NCBI RefSeq assembly: GCF_022374875.2
Contig: NZ_CP092427.2
Location: 186,001-250,000, forward strand
Direction: 5' to 3'
DNA: 64,000 nucleotides
Source of the DNA: Mycolicibacterium rufum
Lineage (GTDB): Bacteria; Actinomycetota; Actinomycetes; Mycobacteriales; Mycobacteriaceae
Both the position numbers and the translations under genes were made by a program. Positions 34,065 through 50,939 of the stretch are shown one piece after another. Numbering within the stretch: the first letter of the stretch is position 1; every line of letters begins with the position of its first letter. The notes under the pieces were generated by a model, which was not told the origin of the DNA, made no database searches, and was given only the letters and a program-made list of their open reading frames with translations.

Positions 34065-35828
34065 ATGGCAAACCTGATCAACCTGGAAAAGGCGACCGTT
34101 GGCTACGGAACGCGCACGTTGCTCGACGGCGTCAGCCTCGGAGTAGAGGAGGGCGACGCGATCGGCGTGGTCGGTCGCAACGGCGACGGCAAGACCACGC
34201 TGCTGAAGGTGCTGACCGGAACCCAGGCGCCGGACTCCGGGCGTGCCACCCACACGTCGGGACTGTCGGTGGGATATCTGCGGCAGTCCGATGATTTCGC
34301 GCCGGGTGAAACGGTGCGCGACGTGATCGTCGGCGGCCGGGCCGACCACATCTGGGCCGCCGAACCCGACACTCGGGCCGTGGTCGAGCATCTGCTGGCC
34401 GGGCTGCACCTCGACGCTGCGGCGGCGACGCTGTCCGGCGGCGAGCGGCGCCGCGTCGCGCTGGCCGAAGTGCTGCTGGGTGGTCACGACGTGCTCGTGC
34501 TCGACGAACCCACCAACCACCTCGACGTGGAGGTGATCGGCTGGTTGGCCGGGCATCTGAGTGCTCGCCCGGCGCGGGCGCTGTTGGTCGTCAGCCACGA
34601 CCGCTGGTTCCTCGACGCGGTGTGCACCAGCACCTGGGAGGTGCACGACGGTGTCGTCGACGCCTACGACGGTGGGTACGCCGCGTTCGTGCTGGCACGC
34701 GCCGAGCGGATGCGGATGGCGGCGGGCACCGAAGCCCGGCGCAGGAACCTGATGCGCAAGGAACTCGCGTGGCTGCGGCGCGGCCCGCCGGCGCGGACGT
34801 CGAAGCCGAAATTCCGCATCCAGGCGGCCAACGAACTGATCGCCAACGAACCGCCACCGCGCGATTCGCTGATGCTGCAGCGGTTTGCCACGTCGCGGCT
34901 CGGCAAGGACGTCTTCGATCTGCACCGTGTCACGCTCGCGGTGGGTGACCCGCCGCGCACCCTGCTCGACCGGATCGACTGGTCGATCGGTCCGGGTGCG
35001 CGCATCGGACTGGTCGGCGTCAACGGCACCGGCAAGACGTCGGTGCTGCGGCTGCTGGCCGGTGAGATCGCGCCGACCGCGGGCACGATCAAGCGCGGGG
35101 TGACCCTGCGGATCGGCTATCTGAGTCAGGCGCTGGCCGAACTCGACGGGTCCGCGCGGGTGCTCGACGCGGTCGAGAACCGGCGCCGGGTCACCGAATT
35201 GGCCGAGGGCAGGGAGGTCACCGCCGACACGCTGCTCAAGGACTTCGGGTTCACCGGGGACAAGCTGACGACCCGGCTCGGTGAACTCTCCGGCGGGGAA
35301 CGGCGTCGGCTGCAGTTCCTGCGCCTGCTGCTCGACGAACCCAACGTGCTGCTGCTCGACGAACCGACCAACGACCTCGACATCGACACGCTGACGGTCA
35401 TCGAGGATTACCTGGACGGTTGGCCCGGCACGCTGATCGTCGTGACGCACGACCGCTACTTCCTCGAACGCGTCAGCGACGTCACCTACGCGCTGACCGG
35501 CGGTGGGCGGTGCGAGCTGCTGCCGGGTGGGATCGAACAGTATCTGGAGGGCCGCGCCGCCGTGGCCGCCCCGGAGCCGGCGCGCGTTTCGGCCGACCGC
35601 GGCGAGTCGGCGTCGGCGAAGGATCGCCGCACCGGCAAGGAGATGGCGCGCATCGAGAATCAGCTCGCCAAACTCGACGATCGCATCGCCGCGCTGCACG
35701 AGTCGATGGCCGACGCTGCCGCCGACCATGTGCGCGCCGGGGAGCTCAACACCGAGCTCGGCGAATTACTCTCGCGCAAGCAGTCTTTGGAGGAGGACTG
35801 GCTGACGCTGGCCGAGGACGCCGGATGA
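34065..35828 (+). CDS. ABC-F family ATPase, Uup-like
   Basis: A 587-aa soluble protein with two ATPase domains in one chain and no membrane part. Site 1 has GRNGDGKTT, LSGGERRRV and LVLDEPTNHLD; site 2 has GVNGTGKTS, LSGGERRRLQ and LLLDEPTNDLD. The linker between them carries the ABC-F Y-loop-like basic helix (RRRNLMRKELAWLRRGPPARTSKPKF). A C-terminal coiled coil (about residues 520-585, MARIENQLAKLDDRIAALHESM) is like Uup. ABC-F proteins act on ribosomes, in translation or antibiotic protection. It is coupled by ATGA to a polytopic membrane protein. TATCAT at 34050 is a possible -10. Confidence 0.93.
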   Translation: MANLINLEKATVGYGTRTLLDGVSLGVEEGDAIGVVGRNGDGKTTLLKVLTGTQAPDSGRATHTSGLSVGYLRQSDDFAPGETVRDVIVGGRADHIWAAEPDTRAVVEHLLAGLHLDAAAATLSGGERRRVALAEVLLGGHDVLVLDEPTNHLDVEVIGWLAGHLSARPARALLVVSHDRWFLDAVCTSTWEVHDGVVDAYDGGYAAFVLARAERMRMAAGTEARRRNLMRKELAWLRRGPPARTSKPKFRIQAANELIANEPPPRDSLMLQRFATSRLGKDVFDLHRVTLAVGDPPRTLLDRIDWSIGPGARIGLVGVNGTGKTSVLRLLAGEIAPTAGTIKRGVTLRIGYLSQALAELDGSARVLDAVENRRRVTELAEGREVTADTLLKDFGFTGDKLTTRLGELSGGERRRLQFLRLLLDEPNVLLLDEPTNDLDIDTLTVIEDYLDGWPGTLIVVTHDRYFLERVSDVTYALTGGGRCELLPGGIEQYLEGRAAVAAPEPARVSADRGESASAKDRRTGKEMARIENQLAKLDDRIAALHESMADAAADHVRAGELNTELGELLSRKQSLEEDWLTLAEDAG

Positions 35829-37111
35829 CGCACCTGCGCCGGCTCGGCGCCCTGTACGTCCGCTACTGGCCCCAGCTGGCCGCGTGCTACCTGGTGGGTC
35901 TGCTCGGGCGGCGCGGGGCGATCGAGCTGGCGGCCTGGGCAGGTCACGACAACGACGTGTGGGCGTCGTTGATCATGCCGCTCGCCGGTATCGCCCGGCT
36001 CGGATCCTACGTCGCGATGTTCTTGCTGCTGCGGCCCGCGATTCCGGCGCTGGCCGCGTTACCGCCGCGACCGGCGCGCCGCATCGATGTCTTCGCGACG
36101 GTGATCGTGCCCTTCTTCGCCATCTACCTGGCGTGGAAGATGTTCGCGGAGGACTGGATCGCGTTCGAGCAGCGCGCCCTGACCTACCGGATCGGTGAGG
36201 CCATGACGACGCCGGGAGCGACCGATCTGCACCCGGACTCCCTGCCGGTCGGAACCGTGACCTGGGTCCTGATCGCCACCGCACTGGTGCTCCGTTACGT
36301 CCTGAGCCGGTTCAAGGAGACGTTGCCCCAGTGGATGGTCGCGGTCCGCGTCTACATCGACGCGCTGTGGGTCTTCCTCGGGGTGAGCTTCGCGGCGAGC
36401 CGGGATGTCACCTTCTTCGTGAATCCGGCCGGGTGGCTCGCCGAACGCCGGATCATCGTGTGGTTCAGCCAGACACGCGCCGAGCTGTTCTCTCACGTCC
36501 GACCGCTGGAGGTGGCGTGGGACGCCGTGATGTGGGCGCTCGGCACGGTGTTCGGCGGTGCGGCCATCCCCTTGCTGTGGCTCGCCGTCGCCGCGATCGT
36601 GTACGGCGTCGCCATGCCGAAGGACTGGCGCGCCGCCGCTCGCCGCGTTGCCGGTGACCGCGCCGATCGCGTCTTCGACCGCACCGCCGCCCAGCAGGGC
36701 CGGATGCGGGCGCGATGGTCACGGATGTCCGACACCCGTCGCGCCGAGGTCCGCGACGTGCTGCTGTCCCGGCTCGGCAACTACCGCCCGATCACCGACT
36801 CGGCCCGCCTCATCCTGCACGGCGGGGTGATGGCGTTGGCACTCTACGTCGTCGGCTATCTCGGGCTGGCATGGTTGGACATGGCGGGGAGCTTCTATCG
36901 GCCGGAAGTGGACGCGGGCTACCTTTTCCGAGGTGCCGCCCGCCTTCTCGGACCTCATCCCCCACCGTTCTGGGATGCGGTGCGGCCACCGCTGGTGTTC
37001 GTGTCACACCTGATCATCGAACCGCTGCGGGTGTGCCTGATCGCTACGACGGCCGCCTACTGCCTGGACAACGTTCGCGGACAGACCGTCACAACAGCAT
37101 CCGCACCGTGA
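35825..37111 (+). CDS. Polytopic membrane protein of unknown function, coupled to ABC-F
   Basis: A 428-aa protein with about eight predicted membrane helices. These include VWASLIMPLAGIARLGSYVA, VFATVIVPFFAIYLAWKMF, TVTWVLIATALVLRYVL, IPLLWLAVAAIVYGVAM and PLRVCLIATTAAYCL. A basic cytoplasmic loop (DWRAAARRVAGDRADRVFDRTAAQQGRMRARW) lies between helices 6 and 7. The ATG at 35825 overlaps the ABC-F stop. The 3' end overlaps, by 23 bp, the last of three convergent membrane-anchored protein genes. No family recognised. Confidence 0.85.
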   Translation: MTHLRRLGALYVRYWPQLAACYLVGLLGRRGAIELAAWAGHDNDVWASLIMPLAGIARLGSYVAMFLLLRPAIPALAALPPRPARRIDVFATVIVPFFAIYLAWKMFAEDWIAFEQRALTYRIGEAMTTPGATDLHPDSLPVGTVTWVLIATALVLRYVLSRFKETLPQWMVAVRVYIDALWVFLGVSFAASRDVTFFVNPAGWLAERRIIVWFSQTRAELFSHVRPLEVAWDAVMWALGTVFGGAAIPLLWLAVAAIVYGVAMPKDWRAAARRVAGDRADRVFDRTAAQQGRMRARWSRMSDTRRAEVRDVLLSRLGNYRPITDSARLILHGGVMALALYVVGYLGLAWLDMAGSFYRPEVDAGYLFRGAARLLGPHPPPFWDAVRPPLVFVSHLIIEPLRVCLIATTAAYCLDNVRGQTVTTASAP

Positions 37112-37592
37112 TCCGGCCGTTGTGAGTGACGTCCATGGCGGTCGGTACGACGTCTCCGGGCAGGAGAAAGCTGAACTGAGCGGGCCCGGGTTGATGGCAC
37201 AGCGTGGTCACACCGCTGGGCGGTACCGGACTGAAGCCACCGATACCCTGTGCTTCCCAACGGTTTTCGCCGTCAGTGAGCACCGCGGTGCAATAATCCC
37301 CGCTGGGTGAGCCCGACCTGTCGACCTCGAGCACCATCAAGACGGTACCCGCAGGCAGCTGCGCCCCGAAGGTCGCCGGGTTGCGGTTCAGATGCTTGAC
37401 GGAGGTCAGCCGCCATGTCTGTCCGCCGGCGGTGCCGCTGCTCCCCGCCGGGATGATCACCGAGGGCGTCTGCGACTGACGGTAGGCCGACCACGCCGGT
37501 CCGAAGTCGATGCCGAGATAGACGCCGACCGCGCAGGTGACAACGACCGCCGCGAGGAGATTGCGTTGCCACAACGCTGTCGCGCGCATCAT
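37089..37592 (-). CDS. Membrane-anchored extracytoplasmic protein C of the arg-operon tail
   Basis: A 167-aa protein: one N-terminal membrane helix (LLAAVVVTCAVGVYLGIDFG, about residues 12-31) and a beta-rich outer domain with two cysteines (GDYCTAV, TTLCHQP) that could form a disulfide. The pattern AGTVLMVLEVDRSGS matches the same element in proteins A and B, so the three are probably diverged copies of one DUF4352-like beta sandwich. The ATG at 37592 overlaps the stop of gene B (ATGA). Function unknown. Confidence 0.8.
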   Translation of the reverse strand: MMRATALWQRNLLAAVVVTCAVGVYLGIDFGPAWSAYRQSQTPSVIIPAGSSGTAGGQTWRLTSVKHLNRNPATFGAQLPAGTVLMVLEVDRSGSPSGDYCTAVLTDGENRWEAQGIGGFSPVPPSGVTTLCHQPGPAQFSFLLPGDVVPTAMDVTHNGRITVRMLL

Positions 37593-38158
37593 CGCGCGCT
37601 GAGGTCGAGCGGCGCCAGGCTCGCGGTGTCGGTTCTGGAGATCCGTGGATCGTCGGCGGGGATCTCGATGGTCAACCGGGAATCCAGCATCTCGCTGCCC
37701 ACCCACACCCGCAGCACGAGAGGGACGGCCGCGCCGGGCTCGACCAGCGGGGCCGCCACGTCGAAGACCCAGCTGCCGGCCTGGACGATCCCCGGAGCGA
37801 GAGGTGCCCTCAGTGTCTCGACAAAGAACCGCTCGGTCGGCAGGTAGGTGTTCGGGCCGACGAGAAGATCGGCGTGCGGTAGCCCGGTACTGCCCGATGC
37901 CTCCATCGTGGTGTCGACGACGACCCACCGGCCGGCTGCCTGCGCCGCCTCGACCTCCGGCGCGATGCGCACCGCGGTCACCGTGGCGGTGACGGCCCGC
38001 CCGCGCGCCGGCTCGCCCGCCGTCGCGGGGACATCGAACGGTCCGTAGAGATCGGTGGGCGTCGGTAGGTGGTGCCACAGCAGCGCCGCGGCAGCGACCA
38101 GGAGGACGACGACCAGTCCCGGCAGCGCCGCCCGCCGGCCGGCCGTGCGCCCGGTCAT
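37589..38158 (-). CDS. Membrane-anchored extracytoplasmic protein B of the arg-operon tail
   Basis: A 189-aa protein: basic N-terminus MTGRTAGRRAALPG, one membrane helix (LVVVLLVAAAALLWHHL) and a beta-rich outer domain. The shared element here is AGRWVVVDTTMEASGS, followed by LLVGPNTYLPTERF and a C-terminal strand pair. It starts at ATG 38158, overlapping the stop of gene A (ATGA), and its own stop overlaps the start of gene C. No cysteines in the outer part. Function unknown. Confidence 0.8.
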   Translation of the reverse strand: MTGRTAGRRAALPGLVVVLLVAAAALLWHHLPTPTDLYGPFDVPATAGEPARGRAVTATVTAVRIAPEVEAAQAAGRWVVVDTTMEASGSTGLPHADLLVGPNTYLPTERFFVETLRAPLAPGIVQAGSWVFDVAAPLVEPGAAVPLVLRVWVGSEMLDSRLTIEIPADDPRISRTDTASLAPLDLSAR

Positions 38159-38763
38159 GCCGACTCCTCGACGACCAGTTCGGTCACGCCGTAGTCGGTG
38201 TTGCTGTCGATCCACTCCCTGCCGCCGTAGGCGACCATCAACTGCGTGAACGTTTTCTTCCACACGCGCACGGTGATGGTGTCGCCCGCGGTGACAGCGT
38301 CATCACGAACGACCCAGAGGAACACCACCTTCTCGGTCAGACCCGGTCCGAGCGTTCCGATCTGGGAGCCGTCGCGAAACCGCCAGGTCCCGAAGAAGTC
38401 GTCGGCCGACACGTCCCGCAGATCCAGCTCGTTGCGCAGCCACCCGGGCACCGTGCCGTCGTTGCTCACGGTGGCCACCACCCCGAGGTAGCGCTGACCG
38501 GGCCGCGCGGGCCCGATGGTGCGTCCGCCCCCACGCACCTCACGCAACAGCCGGGCGCCGTTGACAACGACCGTGTACTGCCCGTCACTGAACTTCTCGC
38601 CGGCCCGGAACGGCGTGGCTCCGGTGTTGACGGTGTCCAGACCGCCGAACAGCGCCGCGACGGCCAGCGTCGCGGCCAGTGCGGCCTTCCACCATTGCCG
38701 CACCGGGCGCTCGGCGAGCCAGTGCCGCGCCCGGGCGCGCAAACCCCCCTGCCCGCCGTCCAT
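38155..38763 (-). CDS. Membrane-anchored extracytoplasmic protein A of the arg-operon tail (DUF4352-like)
   Basis: A 202-aa protein: about 27 cytoplasmic residues, one membrane helix (KAALAATLAVAALFGGL) and an outer domain resembling DUF4352 (FSDGQYTVVVNGARLL, PGQRYLGVVATVSNDGTVPGWL, TEKVVFLWVV). The ATG at 38763 lies 11 bp after the argH stop, so it is probably read from the arginine operon. In M. tuberculosis other genes (pks10) follow argH. First of three tightly overlapping genes; likely subunits of one envelope complex. Confidence 0.82.
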   Translation of the reverse strand: MDGGQGGLRARARHWLAERPVRQWWKAALAATLAVAALFGGLDTVNTGATPFRAGEKFSDGQYTVVVNGARLLREVRGGGRTIGPARPGQRYLGVVATVSNDGTVPGWLRNELDLRDVSADDFFGTWRFRDGSQIGTLGPGLTEKVVFLWVVRDDAVTAGDTITVRVWKKTFTQLMVAYGGREWIDSNTDYGVTELVVEESA

Positions 38764-38774
38764 ACCGCTGGATG

Positions 38775-41478
<2,704 letters not shown>

Positions 41479-41506
41479 AGGTAACTCCTTAACTCGTGGG
41501 GGTACT

Positions 41507-41992
41507 TCAGGCTTTGGCGAGGTTCTCGACGGCCGAGGCCAGTTCGGCGCCGGTCATCGGTTCGCGGGCGATGACGAAGATCGTGTCGTCGCCGGCGATG
41601 GTGCCGACGACGTACGGCAGCGCCGCCCGGTCGATCGCGCTCGCGAGGTAGTGGGCGGCGCCAGGAGGTGTGCGCAGCACCGCGAGGTTGGCGCTGGCGT
41701 CGGTGGACACCAGCAGATCACCCAGCAGACGCGACACCCGTTCGGTGCCTCCGGTGACGCCGCGTACCGGGCTGCCGTCCTCGGGGACGATGTAGACGCC
41801 GACACCGCCGTCGGCGCCGCGCAGTTTGACCGCGCCGAGTTCCTCGAGATCACGGGACAGGGTGGCCTGGGTGACGTCGATGCCCTCGTCGGCGAGCAGC
41901 GCCGCGAGTTCGGTCTGGCTGTGCACCGACTGCGCGGACAGCAGCGCGACGATCCGCGCCTGCCGGCCCGCGCGCGTCGTCGCGGCCGTCAT
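41507..41992 (-). CDS. argR: Arginine repressor ArgR
   Basis: A 161-aa repressor that binds ARG boxes when loaded with arginine. The N-terminal winged helix is [48 protein letters not shown]. The C-terminal hexamerisation/arginine-binding domain ends [23 protein letters not shown], with the GDDTI motif contacting arginine. The start is ATG at 41992. It probably represses its own operon through the palindrome at 47308-47321. Confidence 0.96.
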   Translation of the reverse strand: MTAATTRAGRQARIVALLSAQSVHSQTELAALLADEGIDVTQATLSRDLEELGAVKLRGADGGVGVYIVPEDGSPVRGVTGGTERVSRLLGDLLVSTDASANLAVLRTPPGAAHYLASAIDRAALPYVVGTIAGDDTIFVIAREPMTGAELASAVENLAKA

Positions 41993-42059
41993 TGCTCGGC
42001 TCCCGCTCGCTCCGGTCCTCGCTTCGCTGCGATCCTCACTCGCGCTCGCCTTCGCGCCG
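41993..42059. repeat. GCGAG-rich repetitive spacer between argF and argR
   Basis: 67 bp made of short irregular repeats of GCTCGC/TCGCT words (minus strand: GAGCGCGAGTGAGGATCGCA, GCGAAGCGAGGACCGGAGCG). All other joints between argC and argR overlap by four bases, so this looks like inserted or slipped repetitive DNA. No gene or promoter is seen. Confidence 0.5.
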
Positions 42060-44181
<2,122 letters not shown>

Positions 44182-44185
<4 letters not shown>

Positions 44186-45050
44186 GAGGGCACCACCTTG
44201 GTCCCGGCGCCCTCGTCGGTGAACAGTTCGGCCAGCACGCAGTGCTCGACGCGGCCGTCGATGACGTGCGCGCTGGGCACGCCGCCGTTGATCGCCCGCA
44301 GACAGGCCTCGATCTTGGGCACCATGCCCTCCTCCAACGTCGGAAGCAGTTGTGTCAGTGCGCCCGAGTCGATCTCGCTGACCAGGGAGCCGCGGTCGGG
44401 CCAGCGGGTGTACAGCCCCTCGACATCGGTGAGCATCAACAACTTCTCGGCGCCCAGCGCCTCGGCCAGCGCGGCCGCGGCGGTATCGGCGTTGATGTTG
44501 TATACCAGCCCCTCGACATCGGGAGCGATCGTGGACACGACGGGGATCCGGCCGGCCGCGATGAGGTCGCGCACGGCGTCGGTGTTGACGTGTTCGACGT
44601 CGCCGACCAGTCCGATGTCGGTGGCGACGCCGTCGACCAGCACGGTGCGGCGCACGGCGGTGAACAGGTGCGCATCCTCACCGGTGATGCCGACCGCATA
44701 GGGGCCGTGGGCGTTGATCAGGTTCACCAGTTCCCGGCCCACCTGACCGAACAGCACCATCCGGGCCACGTCGAGCACCTCGGGCGTGGTGACGCGGAAG
44801 CCACCCTTGAAGTCACCGGCGATGCCGAGCTTCGAGAGCATCGCGCTGATCTGTGGCCCGCCGCCGTGCACCACGACGGGGTGGATGCCACAGTTGCGCA
44901 GGAACACCATGTCCGCCGCGAACGCCGTCTTGAGCGCGTCGTCGGTCATCGCGTTGCCGCCGTACTTGACCACGACGATCTTGCCGTGCAACGCCTTCAG
45001 CCAGGGCAGCGCGGCGGCGAGCACCTGCGCCTTCACCGGGATCGCGACGC

Positions 45051-45054
<4 letters not shown>
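44182..45054 (-). CDS. argB: N-acetylglutamate kinase
   Basis: ArgB phosphorylates N-acetylglutamate. Motifs of the amino-acid kinase fold: [37 protein letters not shown] and MLTDVEGLY. The N-terminal helix ([18 protein letters not shown]) marks the arginine-inhibited hexameric type, so feedback control by arginine is expected. ATG at 45054 overlaps the argJ stop (ATGA); 290 aa. Confidence 0.97.
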
Positions 45055-47321
<2,267 letters not shown>

Positions 47322-47372
47322 GAAACTTGCAAACCCATTATCGATGCTGGCGGCGACTCGCAGCGACGCCCG

Positions 47373-49858
47373 TCAGCGACGCTGCTGGGCGCCCACCGCC
47401 TCGGCGGCCGCGGCGACGGCGGCGTCGCGCGCCGCACTGGCCTCGTCTTCGGTGAGCGTCCGGTCCTGTGCGCGGAAGCGCAAGGCCAGGGCCAGCGACC
47501 TGCGGCCTTCTCCGACCTGCGGACCGGTGTAGACGTCGAAGATCCGCACGTCCTCGAGCAACGGACCCGCGCCCGTGCGCACCGCGTCCACGACGGCCTG
47601 CGCCGCCACCCCGTCGTCGACGACGAGCGCGACGTCCTGAAGCACCGCCGGGAACGGCGAGACCGCCGGCGCCGGCAGGAGTTCGGTGATCGGCACCGCG
47701 TCGAGGTCGAGTTCGACCGCGCAGGTGCCCTTCGGCAGGCCGGAACGCTCGATCACCGACGGATGGAGCTGGCCGGCATGCCCGACGACGGTGTCGCCGA
47801 TCCGCACCTCCGCGCACCGGCCGGGGTGCCAGGGCAGGTGCTCGGCGGCGCGGAAGGTGAAGTCGACGCCGGCGGCGCGCCCGATGATGCGCACGGCTTC
47901 GAAGGCGTCGGACGGCTCCACCGGCCGGCCGGGGCCCCACGGGCCTGCGGGCTCCCGTGCACCGGTGAGCACCACGCCGACGTGTTGGGGCTGACGGGGC
48001 AGCGACGCGTCGAGTACGGCGATCTCGTCGTCGGTGGGGCGACGGTCGTTGGGGATGCGGTCGACGGCGCGGGTCTGGGTCGTCGGCTCGACCACCTGCG
48101 CGACGGCGAACAGCGCCGCGTCGGTGGCGCCGCGAGAGACGTTGCGGGTCAACGCTTCCAGCAGCCCGGGCAGCAGCGTGCTGGCCAGTTCCGGCCGGTC
48201 GGACTCGAGCGGGTTGAGCACGCGGGTGGTACGCCGGCGCGGATCGTCGGCCGGCAGGCCCCACTGGTCGAAGATGCCGTGCGGCAGGAACGGGGTCGGC
48301 AGGATCTCCACGTAACCGCCCAGGGCCAAGGACTTCCCGATCGCCCGGCGACGCTTCTGGACCGCGGTCAGGCCCCGTCCGGCGGGGGCGGCGGGCAGCA
48401 CCGACGGGATGACGTCGAGACCCTCGAGGCGCATCACCTCTTCGACCAGGTCCGCGGGCTGGCGCAGATCGGTGCGCCAGCTCGGCGGGGTCGCGGTCAG
48501 GCGGTCGCCGTCCACCGTGACCGCGGCACCGACCTGGGTCAGCCGCTTCTGCGCGGCGCCCTGCGGGTAGGCCACGCCGGCGGTGCGGTCGGGTAGGTCG
48601 ACGGGCATGCTCACCGGTGGCGGTGACCAATCCTGCCGCGGCGGATCGCCGCGCCAGTCGGTGAGCGTGGGTTCGACGGTGCCGCCGGCGATCTCGGCCA
48701 GCAGCGCCGCGCAGCGGTCGAGTGCGGCGACGGAGATCGCCGGGTCGACGGTGCGCTCGTAGCGGCGGCCGGCCTCGCTGTAGAGCCGGAGGCGACGCTG
48801 CGTGCGCGACACCGCGGCCGGATCCCAGACCGCGGCCTCGAGCAGGACGTCGGTGGTGCTGTCCCTGACCTCGGTGGTGCCGGCGCCCATGACCCCGCCG
48901 ATGGCGGCGGTCGCGACGTCGTCGACGATCAGCACATCGGCCGGGTCGAGGCGACGTTCGACGTCGTCGAGCGTGACGACGGTTTCGCCGGGTTCGGCGA
49001 AACGGACCCGGAAGCCGCCGGTGATCAGGCTGCGGTCGTGGGCGTGCATCGGGTGGCCCAGTTCGAGCATCACGTAGTTGGTGACGTCGACCGCCGGGGA
49101 GATCGCGCGGATTCCGCTGAGCAGCAGTCGGCGCTGTAACCACCACGGCGACACCGCGTCCGGGTCGATGCCGGTGACCGGACGCAGACCAAAGCGCTGC
49201 ACTCCGGCGGCCGGATCGATCGACACCGGCCACGCCTGCCCCTCCACCGGCAGCGGCGCGATGTCGGCGGGGTCGACGTAGTCGAGGTCGTAGGCGTTGG
49301 CGATCTCGCGCGCCATGCCGCGCACCGACAGGCAGTAGCCGCGGTCCGGGGTGATGGCCAGGTGGAACACCACGTCGTCGAGGCCCAGCAGGTCGTGGGC
49401 AGGGGCGCCCGGTTCCGCGGTGCTCGGCGTGAGCACCAGGATGCCCGCGTGGTCGGAGCCGAGGTTGAGTTCCGACGAGGAGCAGATCATGCCGTCGGAG
49501 GTGCGTCCGTACGTCTTGCGCTGCGCGATCGCGAAATCGCCGGGCAGCACGGTGCCGGGCAGCGCCACCACGACCAGATCGCCGACGGCGAAGTTCGTTG
49601 CCCCGCAGACGATGTCGCGGGGCTCAGCTTCGCCGACGTCGACCTTGACCGCGCGGATCGGTTTCTTGAACTCGGTGAGCTCCTCGATCGCGCTGACCCG
49701 GCCGACGGTCAACGGACCGCTCACCGGGCCAACCGGAATGATCTCCTCGACCTCGTGGCCGATGCGGATCAGCGTCTGCTCGAGCTCTTCGGGCGACACG
49801 TCCCAGCCCGGAGCGCCGGCCTGCACAATCTCCCGCAGCCAGCTGTAGGGAAGGCGCA

Positions 49859-49859
<1 letters not shown>
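47373..49859 (-). CDS. pheT: Phenylalanyl-tRNA synthetase beta subunit
   Basis: PheT forms the alpha2-beta2 enzyme with PheS and carries editing and tRNA-binding parts. At 828 aa it has the N-terminal tRNA-binding EMAP-like domain ([20 protein letters not shown]), the B3/B4 editing region, B5 and a C-terminal ferredoxin-like anticodon-binding domain ([18 protein letters not shown]). ATG at 49859 shares one base with the pheS stop (TGATG). The 76-bp gap to argC holds the ARG boxes. Confidence 0.97.
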
Positions 49860-50933
<1,074 letters not shown>

Positions 50934-50939
50934 CACGCC

